Shown one piece after another: positions 58,586 through 64,000 of a stretch of DNA of 64,000 bases (the first letter of the stretch is position 1; every line of letters starts with the position of its first letter). Under the pieces are notes generated by a model that saw only the letters and a list, made by a program, of their open reading frames with translations, had not been told where the DNA came from and ran no database searches. The translations under genes were made by a program, and so were the position numbers. The stretch spans positions 186,001 through 250,000 of the forward strand of contig MSJH02000826.1 of assembly GCA_001931875.2 (NCBI GenBank), written 5' to 3'. The stretch is from Byssochlamys sp. IMV 00236 (taxonomy: Eukaryota > Ascomycota > Eurotiomycetes > Eurotiales > Thermoascaceae).

Positions 58586-59598
58586 ATGACTTCAGCGGTC
58601 GAATCGACCGTAGTATACCTATCAAAGCATGCAGATGGGAGTCAGGGGATGGACTATAGAGAGTCAAAAAGGGCGAATACGGCGTTTCGGGTTTATTCGT
58701 GTTTGTGTAAGGAACGGACGAGTGATGAAATCTACATTTATGCAGTACTGTATCGTACTTTTTCTTTTAATTCTGTATGCAGGAATCATGCGACGTAACA
58801 GGAATAATCTTTCAAAATGCGGACGGCCTGAGCGAATCTGGATATACATTATTTACGATGGGAACTCAACTCGACTTTCCTTCCTCTTCTAAGCATTCAG
58901 CATTGCTTGCTCACGGATCGCTCACTGAGTGCGTTCTTCGCGGACTGACTTCCAGGAGGTCATCGAATGACTTGGACATGGAAGTAATATCGTCGAAACA
59001 AGCATGGTTGTTATATCTAGGTCAGATACCAAACCTACCACAAACAAAAATTCTCTAGCGGAGAGCTTCCTTCCGCATGCTTAACTGCACTCCCGACTGA
59101 TACCAACAGTCTTCGAATAGGAAGCACGCTTTCCACGAAATTCTTAACGAGTACTTGAAAGCTTACAACTAGTCGTATGTATGTATGAAAAGGGAACGGA
59201 ACAAAAATGATAACAAGCCAGCTCATGGTAAAGTTGGTGTCAATATAGCACAAGCGTTGATATAATCTCAATGTATCCATTAGGAGATTATCCTGTGTGC
59301 TTTGTTTAGTTAATCGTGTTCATCGTAATTCAAGACAGAAAGTCGCCAATGGTAATAGTATTGTGAGCTTTAGAAGAATTCATTACACTCGGACATTCGT
59401 TAGATGTATAGCTCAATTCGCTTACAGTTTCAAATAGCATACTGGGCCTAATCACTCGGTGCACGGTCTCCCTGATGCACGACCTTTGCTAAGGCATTTG
59501 AAACTTTAAAACGCGAATATCTCAACGCACTTTTGACGGAGAGCAGCGTATTAATCTTAATCTGATGCTCACTAACTGCAAAATTTATTGCTGACCTT
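58586..59598. other. Intergenic region holding one copy of a direct repeat
   Basis: 3' region of Mob1, then accessory DNA. It contains repeat copy A (59298-59440), which matches the region just before the right-hand NRPS relic. Small open frames on both strands have no motif. Confidence 0.5.
59298..59440 (+). repeat. Direct repeat copy A flanking the kinase-like gene
   Basis: Shares with copy B, in order: TGCTTTGTTTA, GTGTT, GACAGAAAGT, ATGGTAATAG, GTGAGCTT, AGAATTCAT, TTCGTT(A/G)GATGTA, and a long end block with TAGCTC(A/G)AT and GCTTACAGTTTCAAATAGCA. Copy A is shorter, lacking about 60 bases present in the middle of copy B. Confidence 0.8.
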
Positions 59599-60504
59599 TC
59601 AGAATTCCCATTTCTCCGGGAGATCACGCCACTCCCCCTTTTCGCGTCGCCGAGCCAGCCCGTATGCGACATATAAGTTGTCTGACCATTGAAGTTTACC
59701 AAGGATTGGCCATATTCCTCGAAACCCCGAAATGCGACTGAATCCATTAGTAAATAGTCCAAATATATATAGAATCCTTGACGTACACATTGCCAGTGGA
59801 CTTATCATATATGATCTTCGAGGTACGCGACCACTGTGGTTTTACACCGCAACGCAGCATCTCTCTGTTAATCGTATTAGCGTTTTGTCTGTCTGCTATC
59901 TTGGGTTTGCGTAAACTGACTCAAAGGCAACACGAAACTCGGCGCGAATATCCTCTCGTACATGGGGATCCAAGCTCCAGAAATATTCCTGTGTAAGAGG
60001 CTCCCCAGGCACCTTTTCCCATACGAGGTATTCGACAAAGCCACCAGGGACGAGCTCATGTTCCTCTTGTGTTCTTCTGCAATAACCAAGGAAACGTGGA
60101 ACAGAGCTACAGCCTTGACGCATCAGTAACCTAAACGCCTCTAGTTCACCACGCGGTTCAGGAGGTTTGACTTGTTGGGCTAGTGTAGCCAGATCAGCGT
60201 CCTCCGTGCCAGTATAAGGAATCTGATAATATATTCGCATGAAGGCTATCTGCGTCGGGTCCTCCTCTAGGTGGCACAGAAATTTGCCAACAGTCATAGG
60301 AGACCCGACGACTATGTCGACATCTTCCTGTGAGAGATAAGCAGCTCTCTCCCCGAGCTTTTCCGTGATAATCCACGATCGGGAGACCGCTGAGGGAGCA
60401 GACGGCCGTTGCGGGTCGAGGTCATCAAAAGTAGTGACCTTTGTCCCTACGAGGCGGCGGAGGAATCGGGCATCGAAGTCAGTTGGTCGTGAACGAAATG
60501 TCAT
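59599..60504 (-). CDS. Kinase-like (aminoglycoside-phosphotransferase-like) orphan, probably catalytically degenerate
   Basis: Three exons, 60504-59917, 59860-59787 and 59737-59599, give 266 residues, phases closing. The N-terminal half has SQEDVDIVVGS and a basic MRIYYQIPY strand with no clear P-loop. The middle shows a hinge-like stretch FVEYLVWEKVPGEPL, which resembles the 'kinase-hinge' of APH-like fungal proteins. Where HxDxxxxN and DFG would be expected the sequence reads CGVKPQWSRTSKIIYD and ISGFRG, so the catalytic Asp and the DFG Asp both appear absent. The first donor (GTTTAC) is weak. Such proteins are common hypothetical genes in moulds. It lies between two direct-repeat copies. 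A pseudokinase or a decaying gene are both possible. Confidence 0.6.
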
Positions 60505-61044
60505 GATGATGCTTGTGAGCAGGTACCTCTAGCGATATGTGGACGAAGGTAGAACAGGGCAGCTTAAAGTATGGGCAGTTTCAGCCAACGAGTTGAACTT
60601 GGGTGGGAGGGTGAGGAAGGGAAAAGAAAGAGCGACAAATAACTACTTATGTATGCCAATTTCACGTGAGCGGAGCGCCAAACTCTAGAATCTGCTTTGT
60701 TTAATTGTGTTGGACAGAAAGTTCCCATGGTAATAGTTGCCATTATATGCCTAATTTTTAGCTTTAGCGATAACCACGTGAGCTTCAACAGAATTCATCA
60801 GGTTCGGCTATACTGCACTTCTGTTAATATATATTCGCCAAGCGGGATGTTCGTTGGATGTAGTCATAGCTCGATTTGCTTACAGTTTCAAATAGCATGA
60901 GCTTACTCGGGAGAGTTCTCCCCTGACTGCACAGCCGAGCTGGCTGGACGGCTCAACATGTGGCACTTGAGACCATTGTGCTGTACCAACGCCATCCTGT
61001 ATCAACAATATCTTGTACGATCACTTTCTAACTAATACCTTACG
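60505..61044. other. Divergent promoter region with repeat copy B
   Basis: Upstream of both the kinase-like gene and the right-hand NRPS relic. It holds CACGTGA at 60663-60669, CACGTGAG at 60775-60782 and repeat copy B. No gene seen. Confidence 0.5.
60693..60898 (+). repeat. Direct repeat copy B upstream of the NRPS relic
   Basis: Second copy of the repeat described at 59298-59440, same orientation, about 1.4 kb away. It ends 146 bases before the NRPS start codon, so it is part of that promoter. The last 20-odd bases are almost identical between copies. Confidence 0.8.
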
Positions 61045-64000
61045 ATGCAGTCGCCTCTATCCACTGCCCATTATGCCCAGGGCACGATTGACAGTCTCTT
61101 CACGACTGTCGCGTTGCAGCATCCAGATGAAATTGCTGTGCAGTTTGAATCTTCTGTCAGTCTGACTTACAGAGAGCTGCACAACCAGATGCTCCAAGTA
61201 TCCGCGGCTCTTGCACCGCGAATCTGTCATGGCCAGCCTGTGCCGGTCCTTCTACCACGCTCGCCTCTCCAGGTCGCTGTCATCTTGGCACTCAGTCATC
61301 TCGGAGCCATCTATGTCCCACTGGATCCTGAATTGCCTCCGAATCTTCTTCACGATCTCTTGGATCGCGTCGATTCCCCGGTTATAATCACGAATTCTCT
61401 TCCCTCTTGGTCTATCCCTGCCTGGTGCCATGAGCTCGAAGACCACACCGTTATCGACCTCTCAAATATTCTACCGACTATTGGGGGAAGTGAGGTACAG
61501 CGTGTTCTGTCTCGTAACGTGCGTCCAGACAGCGTTGCCGCGATCTTATTTACCTCGGGGAGTACTGGAAAGCCCAAAGGTGTTGTACTGACACATCGAA
61601 ACCTCATTGATCCCGCGAAAACCTTGAGTCGGTTTGAATCAATTGGGCTTGGTTCCCGCGTCTTTCAATTTGCCTCGTTTACCTCCAACGTTCATATGAT
61701 CGATATTCTCAGTGCCCTGCTACATGGCGCCTGCCTCTGTCAGGTTTCGCAGGAAAGGATGCTAGACCGATTGGCGCATTGGGTTCGAACGATGCAAGCG
61801 GATACCATCCATCTGACTCCTAGTGTGCTGGAAACCATGGAGCCAGATGATGTGCCTTCTGTGCGCTATGTAGTTACCTGTAGTGAGCCTGTTTCCGCTG
61901 CGGTTGTGTCTACATGGTCGACGAAAGTCATTCTGCGCAACCTCTACGGTATGTGATATTACATTTTTGCATCCACAGTTAATCCGAGTGGCAACTAACA
62001 TGCTGCAGGTTCTTGCGAGGCTTCCTCCATTGTCTCCCGGGTTTTGTCTCCTGGGATATCTTTGACCGATGTGGGCCAGGTCTCGCCGCATGCTCACATT
62101 AAAATTCTGGATCCCCTGTCTCACAACCAGGTCCCGGCTGGTAAGCTGGGAGAGATCTTCGCTGCAGGAACCAGTGTGGCAGAGGGATACTGGCGTGATT
62201 CCAAGAGGACCGCAAAGAGCTTTTTCCTCCAGGACCAAGACAGCAACAAATTTTCATTAACTGCAACCTCTCAGCCATCATCCCTTGAGCCGGTATGGTA
62301 TGCCACGGGGGATTTGGGTTATGTCACAGAGAGCGGAGATCTGCATTTGCTCGCGAGAACGGATAATCAGTTCAAAGTGAACGGCCTACCGGTGGAAGTC
62401 GTGGCAATTGATCACATCCTGAGTAGGCACGTTGCTCGAGCTGTTGTACTGGCTCGCACGGATGACATAGGCCATTTGAGATTCTTTGCCTTCGTTGCAA
62501 CGCAGCAGGCCCTCGTTACACCTGACGAATCTGTCGAAATAGACGAGTGTCTCTCAGCAACAGAGCTCCGAAACTACCTATTGACGAAATGTCGAGAGTT
62601 TTTGCCCGCATACATGGTACCAGAGATCCTCGTGGTGAACGCCATCCCGCAGAACCGAAGCTATAAGATCGATCGTCAGCGTCTCGGTGATATTCTGGAT
62701 TCTTATTTTGCACGGGAAAAGGACCAGTTGATCCCTGTTCATGCTCCTGATCTTTTATCACGGATCACTTCCATTGTGAACCACCGCCTGCAACGGACTG
62801 TTCCTGTAGACGAAGACCTACGCAATTGGGGCCTATCTTATGTGGATGCAATGTACATCATCTGGGCCATATTTGATCTCACGGGAAAGCGTATTTTCCT
62901 GAGAGACGTGCTCCACAATTCGACAGTGGAGCACTTGGTCCTGAGGAGACTCCAAGCTTCTGCAGTAATGAACATGCCGCCGGCACACGATTCATTGCTT
63001 CTCCGAGTCAGAGGAGCATCTTTGGTGCACACAAGACTTTGCGAAACGGTGCATATAACCTCAACTTCGCTTACCACCTCAAGTCGCCGCAACTAGATGT
63101 TCTGCGGTTCTTTGATGCAGTGCGTCTGGTCTGTAGTGAGCATGAATCTTTGCGGTCTACATATGAGCTCAACGACGACTCGCAAGTTGTCGGGGTTATT
63201 CATCCTCCGCAGGATATGCCCCCAGTCCTCTCGTTTACGCAATTTACGGAGCTCTGTGAGGTGTCTGGAACCCACGAGCTCTCCACCGCGAAGCACCGTG
63301 CCCAGCAGCTTATCAATGAAGTCGGAGAAGAATATATTGATGTTTCCAGCGCCTCTCCGCTTCGGGTCACAGTATATGAAATTGCTCCTATGGGTCAAGA
63401 AATGATCATTCACTTTCGTGTTCATAGCCTGTCAATCGATGAGCTGTCATTCGAACGCCTTATCCATCATGTCTTCGATGTATGCAGCTCTTCGGAGAAA
63501 GAGATGTGCAGTTGCTCTTGATCTAGACTCAGTGCGAGCCTACGCCAAAGGTAGGCTGTCTGAGAGGCTAGTCCCAGTTCTGCGGGAGATATTGACCGTT
63601 CCATTGCTTCCGAGCACCAAAGTGGCTCGAAGAACAGTTTCGAAAGAGATATCTTTTATGATTCGAAAAGCCCCGCGTCTATCAGCATCAATGGGCAATG
63701 CCTCTATATGCTCACCTATCTATATTGAAGCTTCTCCCAATGCAATCACGACAGTCACTTCAATTGTATCCCGTGTTCTCGCGCTTCCTGTTGAGGACAT
63801 TTATAAACCTCTGGATTATCTTGGCCTTAATTCTCTTGGTTTTATTCAACTTCACCAAATGATACATATAGAGATAGGTATACTTGTCCTATATAACAAG
63901 CTATAAGATATTAGGTCTATTAATAGAATTTACCGGTATTTATTTAAAGATATACCGGTATTACTACTGCAGAAAAAGGCAGGGCAAGTTGTGGCTTTAT
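61045..64000 (+). pseudogene. Second NRPS relic: adenylation, carrier, broken condensation, A-domain end, carrier (runs off window)
   Basis: Starts with an ATG and a full adenylation domain. Exon 1 is 61045-61948, exon 2 from 62009 (60-bp intron). A3 is LFTSGSTGKPKGV, A5 NLYGSCEAS, A7 YATGDLGYV, A8 ARTDNQFKVNGLPVE and A10 YKIDRQR. The first carrier core reads WGLSYVDAM: Tyr (codon 62839-62841) stands where the phosphopantetheine Ser should be. The frame is lost at about 62992-62998, apparently by loss of one base, just where the condensation domain begins. That domain then runs in another frame to 63521, with the active-site motif altered (VHSLSIDE). A third frame at about 63490 jumps to an adenylation C-terminus (PLLPSTKVARRTV) and an intact-looking second carrier core LGLNSLGFIQL. 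The last 100 bases are AT-rich. Ancestral order may have been A-T-C-A-T. Confidence 0.85.

Overview
The window is nuclear DNA of a filamentous ascomycete, most likely an Aspergillus/Penicillium-type Eurotiales species. Genes are split by short introns (mostly 50-90 bp) with GT...AG borders and CTRAC-like branch points. The proteins match typical mould families: OSCP, PKA catalytic subunit, Sin1, AcuK, Mob1, Rgp1, Cox11 and Tim13. Gene models were rebuilt by hand from splice signals and reading-frame closure. Exon coordinates are given in the evidence fields, and no transcript data were available.

Layout, left to right: (1) 1-552, the 5' part of ATP synthase OSCP. (2) 1357-4273, a decayed NRPS (C-A remnant). 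(3) 4428-11000, a housekeeping block: PRCC-like, NFKBIL1-like, an L-type lectin cargo receptor and Tim13. (4) 11905-19156, signalling: PKA catalytic subunit and TORC2 subunit Sin1, separated by about 3 kb of non-coding DNA. (5) 19796-27004, DNA replication: clamp-loader subunits Rfc1 and an Rfc5-type subunit on the same strand, with mitoribosomal uL16m and a small four-exon gene of unknown function between them. (6) 27638-39234: Cox11, a TMEM135-like membrane protein, a bHLH factor, CENP-Q and the gluconeogenesis regulator AcuK. (7) 39932-43796: the meiotic TPR protein Spo22/Zip4, rebuilt as 17 exons. (8) 44586-45622: an orphan gene in a repeat-bearing gap. (9) 46556-49876: a MAPKBP1/WDR62-like WD40 protein. 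(10) 49877-52629: a 2.7 kb AT-rich gap with a 39-bp minisatellite, paired CACGTG palindromes and degenerate repeats. (11) 52630-58585: Rrg9, Rgp1 and Mob1. (12) 58586-64000: an accessory end with an orphan kinase-like gene lying between two diverged copies of a direct repeat, then a second decayed NRPS (A-T-C...T) that runs off the window.

Most genes are single-copy core genes that share no pathway. The possible functional links are the Rfc1/Rfc5 pair (same complex) and the mitochondrial set (OSCP, Tim13, uL16m, Cox11, Rrg9), which is scattered and probably coincidental. Novelty sits mainly in the accessory DNA: the two NRPS relics, the repeat-bounded kinase-like gene, the orphan at 44.6-45.6 kb and the minisatellite region. 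I found no CRISPR array, rRNA, tRNA or intact transposon. I see no convincing complete new system; the strongest candidates are listed as findings.
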